This document shows positions 43,090 to 53,018 of a DNA stretch of 64,000 nt, one piece after another; within the stretch, counting starts at the first letter, position 1; every line of letters starts with the position of its first letter. The stretch is from assembly GCA_025457915.1 (NCBI GenBank), contig JALOTL010000008.1, forward strand, positions 1 through 64,000, read 5' to 3'. This DNA comes from Spirochaetota bacterium (GTDB lineage: Bacteria > Spirochaetota > UBA4802 > UBA5550). Position numbers and translations under genes: made by a program. The notes below the pieces were generated by a model that worked only from the letters and a program-made list of their open reading frames with translations, was not told the DNA's origin and ran no database searches.

Positions 43090-44985
43090 ATGACCAGGAT
43101 AATGATCGTAGAAGACGAACCAATCATATCCCTTGACCTCGAATATACGCTCAAATCTTCCGGCTACGAGGTTTGCGGCATTTTCACCTCCGGGGAATCG
43201 GCAATAGAGAATATCGGCAGCCTCAAACCCGACCTGGTTCTTATGGATATAGCGCTTTCGGGACCGATGAAGGGAATAGAAGCGGCGGACATCATAACAA
43301 AAAATTTCGAGATACCGGTCATATACCTGACGGCGCACTCGGACAAATCAACGGTGCAGGCCGCCAAATCAAGCCAGCCCTACGGATTCATCAACAAGCC
43401 CGTAAGCGAGCGGGACCTCTACTCGTCCGTCGAGACCGCCATCCAGAGGTTCGCCCTCGAGCAGAAACTGAAGGAAAGTGAAAAGCTTTACCGCACCCTT
43501 ATCGAAAACGCCCTGGAAACCATCCTCGTGATACAGGACGGAAAAATAGTATTCAAGAGCCCTAGCCCCCGGATGCTTTCCGGATACGACGACGAGGAGA
43601 TTTTGTCCACCCCTTTCATCAATTTCATACACCCGGAAGACAGGCCCCTGATTATTGAAAACTACAGGAGAAGGCTCAGCGGCGAGGTGTTCCAGACGAG
43701 TTATAACTTCAGAATCATCACTAAAAGCGGGCAGACGAGACGGCTCGAGATAAACTCCTCGATGATCACATGGCAGAACAAACCCGGGCTCATCATATTC
43801 CTGAAGGACGTTACCGACCAGATCGCCGCTGAAGAAGCCCTGCTGAAGGAACAGGAAAGGTTCAAGATCCTTACAGACAGCATGCCGTTCGGCATCATGA
43901 TCCTCGGATCGGACGCTAAAATCAAGTACGTCAATCCCAGGTTCACGGAGATAACCGGGTATGAATCAGGAGAACTGCCGGACGGGGGTGTCTGGGCCGT
44001 AAAGGCCTTTCCCGACAGGTATTACAGGAAGATGGTGCTTGATGACTACAACAATAATCTGACAGGCGGGCAACCGGGCGCAAACCAGTCTGTGAAATTT
44101 GAAATTACCTGCAAAAACGGGAAAATAAAAACCATTAGTTTCACGAGGGTCCAGCTTGAAAACCGCGAAAACCTGATTACAATGGAGGACATAACTGGCC
44201 AGATCGAAGCGGAAAAGGCCTATTTTGAATCAACTCAAAAATTCACAAGCCTTTTCGAAAAATCCCATGAGGGCATCATGATCGTGGACAATGACGGGAC
44301 AATCATCGAAATAAACAGCGCCGTTGAAAAAATCACTATGATGAAAAGACAGGACATTCTCTGGAAACCCGTATGGGATGTGCATCTTTCCCTGATGAAC
44401 TGGGAAACCAGATCCGGGCTTGACCTTGAAAGCTACAGGAAAGCCGTCATCTCCGCATTAAAAAACGACGACGCGCCATGGATTGGACAGATTACGGAAG
44501 TTTCCATCTTTCCCCCGGGCGGCCGGGAAAAAATCATGCAGATAATGGCCTTTCAGATTAAAACCGGCAGAGGGACGATGCTCGGAATCACGATGCGTGA
44601 CATGACGGAATCAAGGATTATTGAAAAAACCCTTGCTGAAAAAGAAAGCACCATTGAGGCGATCCTCAAGTCCGCACCAGTAGGAATTGGATTTATCCGT
44701 GACAGGGTGCTTATTTCCGCGAATCTGGAAATGCATAGACTGCTGGGTTATGAACTCAATTTTCTGGCCGGGAAAAGCACCAGGGTCCTGTATCCGGACG
44801 AGGCTTCATACCTTGAGGCCGGAAAAAAAATATATGAAAATATCGCGGACGGCACGGTCGAGGTCGACCTTAAATTCGTCAGGGGAGACGGGAGACAAAT
44901 CAATTGCAGAATAAGCCTTGCCGCACTCGATCCGGGGGACATCTCCAGGGGCCTGGTTGCTTCCCTTCAAAAAATACCCGATTGA
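43090..44985 (+). CDS. REC-PAS protein with no output domain
   Basis: 631 aa. The REC domain (1-120) has IVEDEP, LVLMDIAL (phospho-Asp) and GFINKPVS. It is followed by four PAS domains at about 135-250, 258-375, 385-510 and 518-630 (for example FINFIHPEDRP, NPRFTEITGYESGEL, IVDNDGTIIEINSAVEKI). The chain ends right after the fourth PAS: there is no kinase, GGDEF, EAL or HD domain, and only 63 nt separate it from the next convergent gene. It may act by protein contact, for example as a signalling adaptor. The REC domain resembles that of the HD-GYP protein at 19507. Confidence 0.85.
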   Translation: MTRIMIVEDEPIISLDLEYTLKSSGYEVCGIFTSGESAIENIGSLKPDLVLMDIALSGPMKGIEAADIITKNFEIPVIYLTAHSDKSTVQAAKSSQPYGFINKPVSERDLYSSVETAIQRFALEQKLKESEKLYRTLIENALETILVIQDGKIVFKSPSPRMLSGYDDEEILSTPFINFIHPEDRPLIIENYRRRLSGEVFQTSYNFRIITKSGQTRRLEINSSMITWQNKPGLIIFLKDVTDQIAAEEALLKEQERFKILTDSMPFGIMILGSDAKIKYVNPRFTEITGYESGELPDGGVWAVKAFPDRYYRKMVLDDYNNNLTGGQPGANQSVKFEITCKNGKIKTISFTRVQLENRENLITMEDITGQIEAEKAYFESTQKFTSLFEKSHEGIMIVDNDGTIIEINSAVEKITMMKRQDILWKPVWDVHLSLMNWETRSGLDLESYRKAVISALKNDDAPWIGQITEVSIFPPGGREKIMQIMAFQIKTGRGTMLGITMRDMTESRIIEKTLAEKESTIEAILKSAPVGIGFIRDRVLISANLEMHRLLGYELNFLAGKSTRVLYPDEASYLEAGKKIYENIADGTVEVDLKFVRGDGRQINCRISLAALDPGDISRGLVASLQKIPD

Positions 44986-45048
44986 AACGTATTATATCCC
45001 GGGATGCGGATTTTACCATGACCCTTCAGGCAATCCGCACGGCTGCAG

Positions 45049-46242
45049 TCAGATTTTCCTGATCCCCTTCGCGACGACGTATATGCTCTTCGAATTTCCG
45101 ATTATCCCGGTAACAACCCCTTCTATATCCACGAGATCGCCGTTGGCGATGGCGGCCGACCTGTCGGCGTAAACGTCGATGGTGCCGGAAACCGCCTCCT
45201 TGTCTACGTAATCCACCAGCAGGCTGAACATCGATCTCCCGTTTTTCAGCTTGAGGTTCGCGATACGGCCCCTGATCTTCAGAGCGCACCCCCTGTAGAG
45301 ATACGGCCTCGAGGAAATCTTGTTGTAAGGAACGGATTCGAAAGTCCTGTCTTCAAGATCGGTCACGAATCTAATCAGGAAATCGCACTTTTCCTTGACC
45401 ATGAAGCTGGCGTTGCTGTTGGATATCCTGTTAAGGATCATTACCCCTTCGTTGTACCTTTCGGATTTGATCAGCCTCTTTGCCCTGTCGAAGTCATCCG
45501 ACAGGTCCTTCCCTGAATAATAAAAATACTGGACCTTTTCCCTGTTTATCGTTTTCACGAGGTCGTAGTCGCCGCTGTTTATAGATATCATGTCTATCCT
45601 GGACAGGCTGCCTGTTTTTTCACGGTCCCTGCCGCTGTTGTGAAAGCGGCTGTAATAAAACACCGCGGCGGCGGCCAGGAAAAAAATTCCGATAACTGCA
45701 GCCGCTGCAAACACCTTCCTGCCGCGCTTTCTTCCAATACGGACGGAAACCGGTTTCAGGACAGGAGAATGAGAGGACTTCTTAAGCTTGCGGGGAGGCT
45801 TCGGCACGTTTACGAAATCACTCAGTCTCGCTTTTTTCTGGAAGGACCTGAAATCAGACGCCTGCCCTATCAGCTTCCTGCCCCTCTGGAGGAACGGGTC
45901 GGCGGGATTTCGATATATCAAATCCAGGTAGATTTTCAGAGCGGATGTGACGTCAGGAGCGGATTTCAATCCCAGGAAAGCCTGGAGGTGCATCAGAGGG
46001 TCATAATCCGGAGCCAGCGCTACGAGTTTCGTTATTACTGAATCGGCCTTGGCGAACTGGTCGGTGTAGAGGTACGACACGGCCAGTAGAAACAGCGTGT
46101 AGGGGTCCTTCTGCCCGGAGGCAAGGATCCTTTCAAGGGCTATTGAGGCCTCAAGGTACCGGCCGCCGTTCAAGGCGGAATACGCGTCCTTGATGACCCT
46201 GTAATTTTTCCTTGCGGACCCGGTGTTGGATTCCGGCTTCAT
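45049..46242 (-). CDS. TPR-containing protein with one membrane helix
   Basis: About 397 aa from the ATG at 46242; an earlier ATG at 46308 would overlap the upstream gene by 56 nt and has no ribosome site. Residues 15-130 contain TPR-like repeats (YLEASIALERILASGQKDPYT). A basic stretch precedes a single helix AAAAVIGIFFLAAAAVFYY (about 175-195), so the TPR part is cytoplasmic and the C-terminal 200 residues are periplasmic. The last part (CALKIRGRIANLKL, GDLVDIEGVVTGII) looks like an OB-fold. Function unknown. End of a leftward operon with DUF2273, efp and the peptidase gene. Confidence 0.72.
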   Translation of the reverse strand: MKPESNTGSARKNYRVIKDAYSALNGGRYLEASIALERILASGQKDPYTLFLLAVSYLYTDQFAKADSVITKLVALAPDYDPLMHLQAFLGLKSAPDVTSALKIYLDLIYRNPADPFLQRGRKLIGQASDFRSFQKKARLSDFVNVPKPPRKLKKSSHSPVLKPVSVRIGRKRGRKVFAAAAVIGIFFLAAAAVFYYSRFHNSGRDREKTGSLSRIDMISINSGDYDLVKTINREKVQYFYYSGKDLSDDFDRAKRLIKSERYNEGVMILNRISNSNASFMVKEKCDFLIRFVTDLEDRTFESVPYNKISSRPYLYRGCALKIRGRIANLKLKNGRSMFSLLVDYVDKEAVSGTIDVYADRSAAIANGDLVDIEGVVTGIIGNSKSIYVVAKGIRKI

Positions 46243-46252
46243 CTGTGGAACG

Positions 46253-46477
46253 CTACCTTTTCCTTCTGAAAAGGTCCTGTATTTTTTCAAGTATTGAAAT
46301 GTTTTCATCCCTCGATTTTCCGATTACATAACCGATAAGAACGAAAACAGTTATAAGAAGCGTCTTGATTATTCCGATGGTGAACACCAGTATCCCGAAC
46401 AGGAAGCCGATGAAGGCGCCCACCGCCTTTCCCGGGTTCTCCCTTATCCAGTCCGAAATGAATCCGAAAAGACCCAT
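46253..46477 (-). CDS. DUF2273-like small membrane protein
   Basis: 74 aa. Starts MGLFGFISDWIRENPGKAVGA and has two hydrophobic segments (FIGFLFGILVFTIGIIKTLLITVFVLIGYVIG with a short turn), ending in a basic tail RRKR. This matches the small DUF2273 family, usually next to Asp23 or envelope-stress genes. Here it sits between efp (1-nt gap) and a TPR membrane protein. Function unknown. Confidence 0.82.
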   Translation of the reverse strand: MGLFGFISDWIRENPGKAVGAFIGFLFGILVFTIGIIKTLLITVFVLIGYVIGKSRDENISILEKIQDLFRRKR

Positions 46478-46478
46478 C

Positions 46479-47042
46479 CTACTGCTTGACCCTTTCGATG
46501 TATTCGCCCGTCTGCGTGTTTATTTTGATGAAATCGCCTTCGTTTATGAACAGCGGCACCTTGACCTCCGCGCCGGTCTCGACCTTCACGGGCTTGAGCA
46601 CGTTCGTCGCGGTATCGCCCCTCGCGCCGGGCTCCGCGTAAGTGACCTTGAGCACGACTGAAAGCGGCGGTTCAACGGTTACCGGCCTTCCCTCGTAAAG
46701 GGCGATTTCCACGATGTCCTCCTCCTTGAGGAAAAGCAGGGCGTCGCCGATCGCGTCTTTGGGTATGTGTTCCTGCTCATAGTTCTCCGTGTCCATGAAA
46801 ACGAGGTCATCGCCCTCGTCGTACAGGTACTGCATGGGCCGCTTTTCAAGCCTGATGTCTTCGAGTTTCTCGCCGGCCCTGAATGTCCTGTCGATCACCG
46901 TGCCCTTCTTCAAGTTTCTGAGTTTTGTCCTGACGAAGGCGCCGCCCTTGCCGGGCTTGACGTGCTGGTGTTCCACGACCGAAAAAAGATCCCCCTCGAA
47001 TTTGATAACCGTCCCGCGTCTCACATCATTAACTGAAATCAT
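46479..47042 (-). CDS. efp: Translation elongation factor P
   Basis: 187 aa, three-domain EF-P. KOW-like N-domain with VEHQHVKPGKGGAFVRTK, where the Lys in KPGKGG is the residue that is modified in many bacteria; central OB domain; C-terminal OB domain with GDTATNVLKPVKVETGAEVKVP and FINEGD. It relieves ribosome stalling at polyproline. No epmA/epmB-like gene is seen nearby, so the modification state is unknown. Follows the M24 peptidase gene by 28 nt. Confidence 0.97.
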   Translation of the reverse strand: MISVNDVRRGTVIKFEGDLFSVVEHQHVKPGKGGAFVRTKLRNLKKGTVIDRTFRAGEKLEDIRLEKRPMQYLYDEGDDLVFMDTENYEQEHIPKDAIGDALLFLKEEDIVEIALYEGRPVTVEPPLSVVLKVTYAEPGARGDTATNVLKPVKVETGAEVKVPLFINEGDFIKINTQTGEYIERVKQ

Positions 47043-47070
47043 ACATTCCCTCTGTTCATCACCGATTTAT

Positions 47071-48135
47071 TTATAGTATGGCAATTTCCCTGTCAGCCCC
47101 GGTAAGCACCTCGCAACCCCTTTCGGTGACCAGCACCATGTCCTCGATCCTGACCCCGCCGGAACCCGGTATATAGATCCCGGGTTCGATCGTTATCACC
47201 ATATTTTTCTTTAATTTGAAATCGCCCGACTTGACGGCCGGAAGCTCGTGCACTTCAAGGCCAAGGCCGTGTCCCAATGAATGTCCGAAATAATCACCGT
47301 AGCCCCCGGAGGAAATGACCCCCCTCGCGACGGAATCAAGGGCGCCGGTCGTGACCCCGGGCCTTGTCCCCGAGATCGCCGAGGCCTGGGCCCTTAGAAC
47401 TATGCTGTAAATCTTCTCGAAAAGCGGATCAATCCTACCGACGAACACGGTTCTTGTCAAGTCTGAATTGTATCCGAGGTACTCGCAGCCCATGTCGATC
47501 AGGACCATGTCGCCGTGTTCGATTCTCTTGGTCATCGACGTCTCGTAGTGCGGCATCGATGAACCTTTCCCGGACGCCACTATCGAGTCGAAGGACGTTT
47601 TCCTGCAGCCGTTCTTCCTGTAAAAATATTCTATTTCGACCGCTATGTCCCATTCCGGAACGCCCGGCCTGATCAGTCCCATGATATGCCGCATGCAGAG
47701 ATCGGTTATCCCCGCCGCCTTCCTGAGGAGCCCTATCTCGGATTCGTCCTTCTGCATCCTGATCTCGTTTACGGCGTCTCCGCCCGGGCAAATCTTCAAT
47801 CCCTTTACGCGCGCCTTGAGCTCCCCGTACACCGAAAGCGGCACGGAATGGTTTTCCAGGTAGAGCCTGCTCATCCCGTGTCCCTTCGCCAGTTTCCTTA
47901 TCGAATCGTATATATCCATCTTCTGGAGATGGAATTCAACCGACGGGGGAAGGATAGATCTCGCGTATTCCTCGTAACGCGAATCCGAGATAAAAAACGT
48001 TTCCTCTTCACCGACGAGGATATAGGCGTAGGAACCGCTGAACCCGGTGAGATACCTGATGCTCTTGAGATCGGATACGAGAAACGGGAAAAGACCGTTT
48101 TCCGACAGCTTTTTCCTCAGTTTTTTAATGCGCAT
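47071..48135 (-). CDS. pepP: M24 family aminopeptidase (Xaa-Pro peptidase)
   Basis: 354 aa. N-terminal creatinase-like domain (1-125), C-terminal pita-bread metallopeptidase domain. The five metal ligands are visible: Asp in LIDMGCEYLGYNSDLTRT (both Asp), His in GHGLGLEVHE, Glu in TIEPGIY and Glu in VRIEDM. It cleaves the N-terminal residue before proline. Association with efp, which handles proline stretches, is common in bacteria. First gene of the leftward operon. Confidence 0.93.
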   Translation of the reverse strand: MRIKKLRKKLSENGLFPFLVSDLKSIRYLTGFSGSYAYILVGEEETFFISDSRYEEYARSILPPSVEFHLQKMDIYDSIRKLAKGHGMSRLYLENHSVPLSVYGELKARVKGLKICPGGDAVNEIRMQKDESEIGLLRKAAGITDLCMRHIMGLIRPGVPEWDIAVEIEYFYRKNGCRKTSFDSIVASGKGSSMPHYETSMTKRIEHGDMVLIDMGCEYLGYNSDLTRTVFVGRIDPLFEKIYSIVLRAQASAISGTRPGVTTGALDSVARGVISSGGYGDYFGHSLGHGLGLEVHELPAVKSGDFKLKKNMVITIEPGIYIPGSGGVRIEDMVLVTERGCEVLTGADREIAIL

Positions 48136-48292
48136 AAATCCATCCAGGAACCAGTTTCAATTGAAGCACCTCACCGCCCGCCGTATATGTCAAGAAAAAT
48201 GTTTGATTTGTCAGGCAGCAGGTTCTATTAATATCAAACCCGTCGTTTTAAGGGCACAATCTAAAGGGGTTTATCAATCCCCGGAGGCTAAA

Positions 48293-49237
48293 TTGAAAAT
48301 CGGCATAGTCGGAGCAGGGGCCATGGGTCTGCTTCACGCAGCGGCTTTTAAAAAATCCGGCATGGACCCGGCGGTCTATGAAAAAAATAATGAAACTTGC
48401 GCGGCCGTCAAAAAAGGACTGACCGTCGAAAGCGGAAACGGGAAAACGACCTTCGTCATCGACATTTCCGATGAACCCGCGATCCTTTCGGAATGCGGGA
48501 TAGTATTCATTTTCGTAAAGGCCTATTCCACATCTGGATCGATGGAGGACATAAAGGGACAGCTGTCCGGGAGCTCCATCATAGTCACGCTGCAGAACGG
48601 GCTTGGCAACATGGAGATAATTTCCGGCCACGTCGGCGAAGACAGGACCGTGTACGGCACCACCACCTACGGGTCTCATAAAAGTGGACCGGCCGTTCTT
48701 GTGCCCGGCGGAAACGGCGAGACTGTTCTCGGCTGCAGAAATGCCGCAAGCGCGGACCTGGCAGTTGAAATCCTTTCTGCGGCAGGCTTTACATCGTCGG
48801 TTACTGACGACCCGGACCGCGCAATATGGGAAAAGGCCATCATCAACGCGGGAATAAATCCCATCGGCGCCCTGCTTTCAATAAGCAACGGACGCATCAT
48901 CGAACTTGAGCACGCGTCATTGCTCCAGGAGAGACTGATAGCCGAATGCGTCGATATTTCCGGAAGGGCGGGCATAGCATTCGACCCGGGGAAAATCCTT
49001 GAAAAAACAAGGGATGTCTGCAGGAAAACATCATCCAACCGCTGTTCCATGCTCCAGGACATATCGTCAGGCTCCGGTACCGAAATCGACTTCATCAACG
49101 GCAAGATAATTGAAAAAGGAAGGGAGGCCGGCATCCCCGCCCCCTACAACGAGGCGGTTTATCTGCTGGTAAAATCCATGGAAACCGGCGGGGGATGCGG
49201 CAAAGACAGACCTGCGGCACGCACAAATATTTCTTGA
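48293..49237 (+). CDS. panE: 2-dehydropantoate 2-reductase (ketopantoate reductase)
   Basis: 314 aa from a TTG at 48293. The choice is fixed by GGAGG at 48283-48287, 5 nt upstream, and by the Rossmann fold starting right there (KIGIVGAGAMGLLHAAAF). Further motifs: VFIFVKAYST, TLQNGLGNME, and WEKAIINAGINPIGALL with the catalytic Lys. It reduces ketopantoate to pantoate with NADPH in pantothenate/CoA synthesis. With the PanP-like decarboxylase at 3802 the window holds genes for both halves of pantothenate. Divergent from the peptidase gene. Confidence 0.92.
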   Translation: MKIGIVGAGAMGLLHAAAFKKSGMDPAVYEKNNETCAAVKKGLTVESGNGKTTFVIDISDEPAILSECGIVFIFVKAYSTSGSMEDIKGQLSGSSIIVTLQNGLGNMEIISGHVGEDRTVYGTTTYGSHKSGPAVLVPGGNGETVLGCRNAASADLAVEILSAAGFTSSVTDDPDRAIWEKAIINAGINPIGALLSISNGRIIELEHASLLQERLIAECVDISGRAGIAFDPGKILEKTRDVCRKTSSNRCSMLQDISSGSGTEIDFINGKIIEKGREAGIPAPYNEAVYLLVKSMETGGGCGKDRPAARTNIS

Positions 49238-49297
49238 TAAAAACGGTCGGGATGATTTATATGTCAAATCTCAAAAACCGGATACAGCGGAAAAGCC

Positions 49298-50533
49298 ATG
49301 GTTAAAATCAACGAAAATTATCTGAAACTCAAGTCGTCATATCTTTTTTCCGAAATCGCAAAACGCGTAGCGGCGTTCCAGTGCGAAAACCCCGGAAGGG
49401 AAATAATAAAAATGGGGATAGGCGACGTCACGAGGGCGCTTCCCGGCGCGTGCATCAGGGCCTTCCATGCCGCGGTCGACGAGATGTCCGCGGATTCAAC
49501 ATTCAGGGGATACGGCCCGGAGCAGGGATACGACTTTCTCAGGGAAAAAATCGCCGACAGGGACTTCAGGTCAAGGGGCGCGGACATAAGCCCTGACGAG
49601 ATATTCGTCAGCGACGGCGCGAAAAGCGATACCGGCAACTTCCAGGAGCTCTTTTCAAACGACGTAAGGATTGCCATACCGGACCCGGTATACCCGGTAT
49701 ACATTGACACCAACGTCATGGCCGGCAGGGCCGGCGACAGCAGGTCCGGACGATACGACGGCATCGCCTATCTCGACTGCACGGAATCAAACGGTTTCGT
49801 TCCCGACCCGCCAGCCGAAAAGCTTGACCTCATCTACCTCTGCTACCCCAACAATCCGACCGGGGCGACCGCCACGAAAGAAAAACTGGCCGAATGGGTT
49901 GAATACGCGAGGCGCAATAAATCAGTCATACTCTTCGACGCCGCCTACGAGGCCTTCATAAGGGACGGTTCCATACCCCACAGCATTTACGAGATCGACG
50001 GGGCGCGCGACGTTGCCGTGGAATTCAGGAGCTTCTCCAAGACGGCCGGCTTTACCGGCACAAGGTGCGCCTATACCGTCGTTCCCAAAAGCTGCAATGG
50101 CTACGATTCCTCGGGGAACCCGCAGTCGCTGCACCCCCTGTGGTTCAGAAGATGCTCCACTAAATTCAACGGAGTGTCGTATCCGGTACAGAGGGCCGCA
50201 GAGGCGGTGTTTTCGGAAGAGGGCGCCGTCCAGACCAGGGAAATAATCGATGATTACCTGGGAAACGCGAAAATCGTCAGGGAGTCCTTTTCATCTCTCG
50301 GGTATAAATGCACTGGAGGAGACAACTCCCCATACATATGGATCGACACGGCGACAGACTCGTGGAAATTTTTCGACATGCTCCTCGCGAAGGCCGGCGT
50401 CGTATGCACGCCGGGAGAGGGATTCGGAAATTGCGGCAGGGGATACATCCGCATAAGCGCCTTCAACACGAGAAAAAACGTGGAAAAGGCCATGGAAAAA
50501 ATAAAGGACCTGCTGAAAAACGGTATAAAATAA
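49298..50533 (+). CDS. dapL: L,L-diaminopimelate aminotransferase
   Basis: 411 aa, fold-type I PLP enzyme of the DapL family: [14 protein letters not shown] near the N-terminus, [22 protein letters not shown], and [13 protein letters not shown] with the PLP Lys near residue 250. It converts tetrahydrodipicolinate directly to L,L-diaminopimelate, bypassing DapC/D/E. This route is known from plants, chlamydiae and Leptospira and so supports a spirochaete assignment. Confidence 0.96.
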   Translation: MVKINENYLKLKSSYLFSEIAKRVAAFQCENPGREIIKMGIGDVTRALPGACIRAFHAAVDEMSADSTFRGYGPEQGYDFLREKIADRDFRSRGADISPDEIFVSDGAKSDTGNFQELFSNDVRIAIPDPVYPVYIDTNVMAGRAGDSRSGRYDGIAYLDCTESNGFVPDPPAEKLDLIYLCYPNNPTGATATKEKLAEWVEYARRNKSVILFDAAYEAFIRDGSIPHSIYEIDGARDVAVEFRSFSKTAGFTGTRCAYTVVPKSCNGYDSSGNPQSLHPLWFRRCSTKFNGVSYPVQRAAEAVFSEEGAVQTREIIDDYLGNAKIVRESFSSLGYKCTGGDNSPYIWIDTATDSWKFFDMLLAKAGVVCTPGEGFGNCGRGYIRISAFNTRKNVEKAMEKIKDLLKNGIK

Positions 50534-50566
50534 AATCGAGATCATCAGTCAAAAAGGAGACCGGAT

Positions 50567-51343
50567 ATGTCAACATGCAGTTACACCGTGGATGAACACG
50601 GAATCGCCCTAATGTCAATAAACAACCCGCCGATGAACGCCCTGAGCACGCCGGTCCTCGGCGACATCAAGGCGGCCGTCGACAGGGCGCTGAAGGACGA
50701 TTCCGTCAGGGTGGTCGTGTTCACAGGCGAGGGACGGGCCTTCATCGCCGGCGCGGACATAAGGGAAGTGGAAAAGCTCAACACGCAGAAGGACGGGAGC
50801 GATTACCTGAAAAACGGGCAGGACATTTTCAACATGATTGAAAACGCAGACAAGCCGTTCATAGCCGCTGTAAACGGTTTCGCCCTCGGAGGCGGAATGG
50901 AGCTTGCGCTCGCCTGCCACATCCGGATAGCGGACGAATCCGCCCAGCTGGGACTTCCGGAAATCAAGCTCGGAATAATTCCGGGCTACGGGGGGACACA
51001 GAGGACGCCGAGATATATCGGCAAGGCCAGGGCCTACGAGCTCGTTCTTTCTGGCAACTTCATCAGCGGGAAACAGGCCGCGGAATACGGACTCGTCAAC
51101 AGGACCGCGCCCAAGGGCGAGGTCATCGCCGAGGCGATGAAGCTCGCGAAATCCATCGCGGCGAAGGGACGGCCGGCGATAAAAATCGCGATGGACGTCA
51201 TCAAAACAGGTTTCGGGATGAACCTGATGGACGCCCAGAAATACGAACGCGATGAATTCGGAAAACTATGCGAAACGGCCAACAAGAAGGAAGGCGTCGC
51301 GGCATTCATGGAAAAGAGGGAGCCCCGGGCCGTGGATAAATGA
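50567..51343 (+). CDS. Enoyl-CoA hydratase/isomerase (crotonase family)
   Basis: 258 aa. Oxyanion-hole segments AFIAGADIREVE (about 62-73) and NGFALGGGMELALACHIRIA (about 105-124), and the two catalytic Glu residues in GGMELAL and LGLPEIKLGIIPGYGG. It hydrates 2-enoyl-CoA in fatty-acid or butanoate metabolism. It has an AAGGAGA ribosome site; it is 33 nt after dapL and may share its transcript. Chain length is not predictable. Confidence 0.94.
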   Translation: MSTCSYTVDEHGIALMSINNPPMNALSTPVLGDIKAAVDRALKDDSVRVVVFTGEGRAFIAGADIREVEKLNTQKDGSDYLKNGQDIFNMIENADKPFIAAVNGFALGGGMELALACHIRIADESAQLGLPEIKLGIIPGYGGTQRTPRYIGKARAYELVLSGNFISGKQAAEYGLVNRTAPKGEVIAEAMKLAKSIAAKGRPAIKIAMDVIKTGFGMNLMDAQKYERDEFGKLCETANKKEGVAAFMEKREPRAVDK

Positions 51344-51357
51344 GCCGATACTAAAGG

Positions 51358-51801
51358 ATGCCCGGACCGGATTTTACAATCAGAAATGCATCCGAGGATG
51401 ATATTGAAGGCATCCTTGATATAGAAATCGACGGAGCGGCCGCCTGGACCCTGGAACTGTACCGGGAGGAGATAGGCAGGAAGGATTGCATATTCCTGGT
51501 TGCCGTTTCCGGCTCCTCAATTGCCGGATTCGCCGTCGCCTGGGTCGTCCTTGACGAAACGCAGCTCCACAATATCGCCGTGAAAAGAAACTCCAGGAAA
51601 ACCGGGATAGGGTCCGCGCTCATGGATTCCGTGTCCAGCGAATCGATGCTCCGGGGCTCTAAAAAAATCCACCTCGAGGTAAGGGAGAAAAACACTTCCG
51701 CCCTTTCCTTTTACATGAAAAAATCCTTCAGCCGGGTCGGTTTCAGGAAAAATTTTTACGGAGACGATAACGCCATATTAATGGAAAAGATAATCGAATG
51801 A
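51358..51801 (+). CDS. rimI: Ribosomal-protein-alanine N-acetyltransferase (RimI-like)
   Basis: 147-aa GNAT protein. The acetyl-CoA motif is AVKRNSRKTGIGSALMD (R-x-x-G-x-G) near residues 77-93; HLEVREKNTSALSFYMKKSF is the second conserved segment of RimI. The protein acetylates N-terminal residues. Its stop overlaps the engB start by 4 nt. Confidence 0.85.
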   Translation: MPGPDFTIRNASEDDIEGILDIEIDGAAAWTLELYREEIGRKDCIFLVAVSGSSIAGFAVAWVVLDETQLHNIAVKRNSRKTGIGSALMDSVSSESMLRGSKKIHLEVREKNTSALSFYMKKSFSRVGFRKNFYGDDNAILMEKIIE

Positions 51802-52397
51802 AGATAAAAAACGCCGTTTTTCTGAAGAGCACAAAAAAACCCGCGGATTTTCCCGCGCACGGGTATCCGGAGTTCGCTTTTATCGGAAGGTCGAACGTTG
51901 GTAAATCGTCGCTGATCAACATGGTTGCCGGAATCAGGGGCCTTGTCAAAACCGGCTCAAGGCCCGGGGTCACCACCATGATAAATTTTTTCGTATTTAA
52001 CGGCGGGATATCCATAGTCGATCTCCCGGGGTTCGGATATGCCGACCTTCCGAATGACCTGAAAAAACAGTTCCTGCCGATGATAAAAAACTACATCGCG
52101 GCGAGAAAAACGCTCAGGCTTGCATTCGTCCTTATCGACATCAGGAGAAAGCCGGACGACTTCGAGCGGGGCATGATAGAAAACCTCACCGGGAAAGGCA
52201 TACCTGCCGCGATAGTGGCCACAAAATGCGACAAGGTGACGAAGGGTAACAGGGCGAAAAACGCGGCCGACATCTGCGGAGAGCTCGGGATCGGCGAGGA
52301 TTCGCTGTTCTTCTCGTCAGCAAAAACACGCGAGGGCAGAAACGAAATCCTGAGGCTCATGGACGAGTTCAGCGCCAGGCCTAAAGCTGGGTCATGA
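51798..52397 (+). CDS. engB: Ribosome biogenesis GTPase EngB/YsxC
   Basis: 199 aa, TRAFAC GTPase. G1 GRSNVGKSS, G2 GVTTMINFF, G3 DLPGFGYAD, G4 TKCDK, G5 SSAKT. Needed for 50S subunit assembly. Coupled to rimI by a 4-nt overlap; the 3' end overlaps the convergent FlbB-like gene by 17 nt. Confidence 0.95.
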   Translation: MKIKNAVFLKSTKKPADFPAHGYPEFAFIGRSNVGKSSLINMVAGIRGLVKTGSRPGVTTMINFFVFNGGISIVDLPGFGYADLPNDLKKQFLPMIKNYIAARKTLRLAFVLIDIRRKPDDFERGMIENLTGKGIPAAIVATKCDKVTKGNRAKNAADICGELGIGEDSLFFSSAKTREGRNEILRLMDEFSARPKAGS

Positions 52398-52980
52398 GGT
52401 ACATTATATGGCTCGACTTCTCCTTGTCCGGGATCAGCTGCAGTAAATAAGGCGTGATGCTCTGCTTTCCCTGGCTGCTGGCATCGGCGTCAAGCTGACG
52501 CAGCACGTCTATGATCAGCGGGTCCTCCCAGTTTACCAGTATCTTGACCGCCTCCTCCGGCGGCATGCTGTATATCTTCTGGGCAAGGACCTGCACGTTT
52601 TTCTTGTAACCGGAATATTTCTTCTTGTCCTGGTCGAACTTCTTGTTTTGAAGTTCAATCCCCTTCTTCATCTCGTCGATCTTTTCCTTCTCTGAATCAA
52701 GGCTTTTCTCCCTCTCGCCGACCAGCGCCTCCCTCTTGTCGAGCTCCTCGATCCTCTCCTGCAGTTTCTGCTTCTCTTTTTCAAATTCCTCCTTCTCGAC
52801 GAGCGAGGGCTCATCGTCCGAAGCGTTCACGACAGACTGCGGCTCGGGTCTGAACCTGTTGAAAAACCCCGACAGATCGAACAGGCCGATATGGTCAAGC
52901 CAGAATGCGCCGAAAGCGCCCAGGAATACTATGAATATTATCAGATAAAGGATTTTCGATCTGTCTGATATCATGTTCAT
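52381..52980 (-). CDS. flbB: Periplasmic-flagellar collar protein, FlbB-like
   Basis: 199 aa. Membrane helix at residues 10-30 (ILYLIIFIVFLGAFGAFWL), a long coiled coil (about 60-135, ELDKREALVGEREKSLDSEK) and a C-terminal MgtE-N-like helical domain (KIYSMPPEEAVKILVNWEDP, ITPYLLQLIPDKEKSSHIM). This is the plan of spirochaete FlbB, which builds the collar around the periplasmic flagellar motor. Its position after fliJ matches the Borrelia fliJ(flbA)-flbB order, with an extra lytic transglycosylase gene between. It marks the organism as a spirochaete. Confidence 0.85.
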   Translation of the reverse strand: MNMISDRSKILYLIIFIVFLGAFGAFWLDHIGLFDLSGFFNRFRPEPQSVVNASDDEPSLVEKEEFEKEKQKLQERIEELDKREALVGEREKSLDSEKEKIDEMKKGIELQNKKFDQDKKKYSGYKKNVQVLAQKIYSMPPEEAVKILVNWEDPLIIDVLRQLDADASSQGKQSITPYLLQLIPDKEKSSHIMYLMTQL

Positions 52981-53018
52981 ATGAATGCTCCGTTATCAAA
53001 AAATATATCCGAAAAGCT

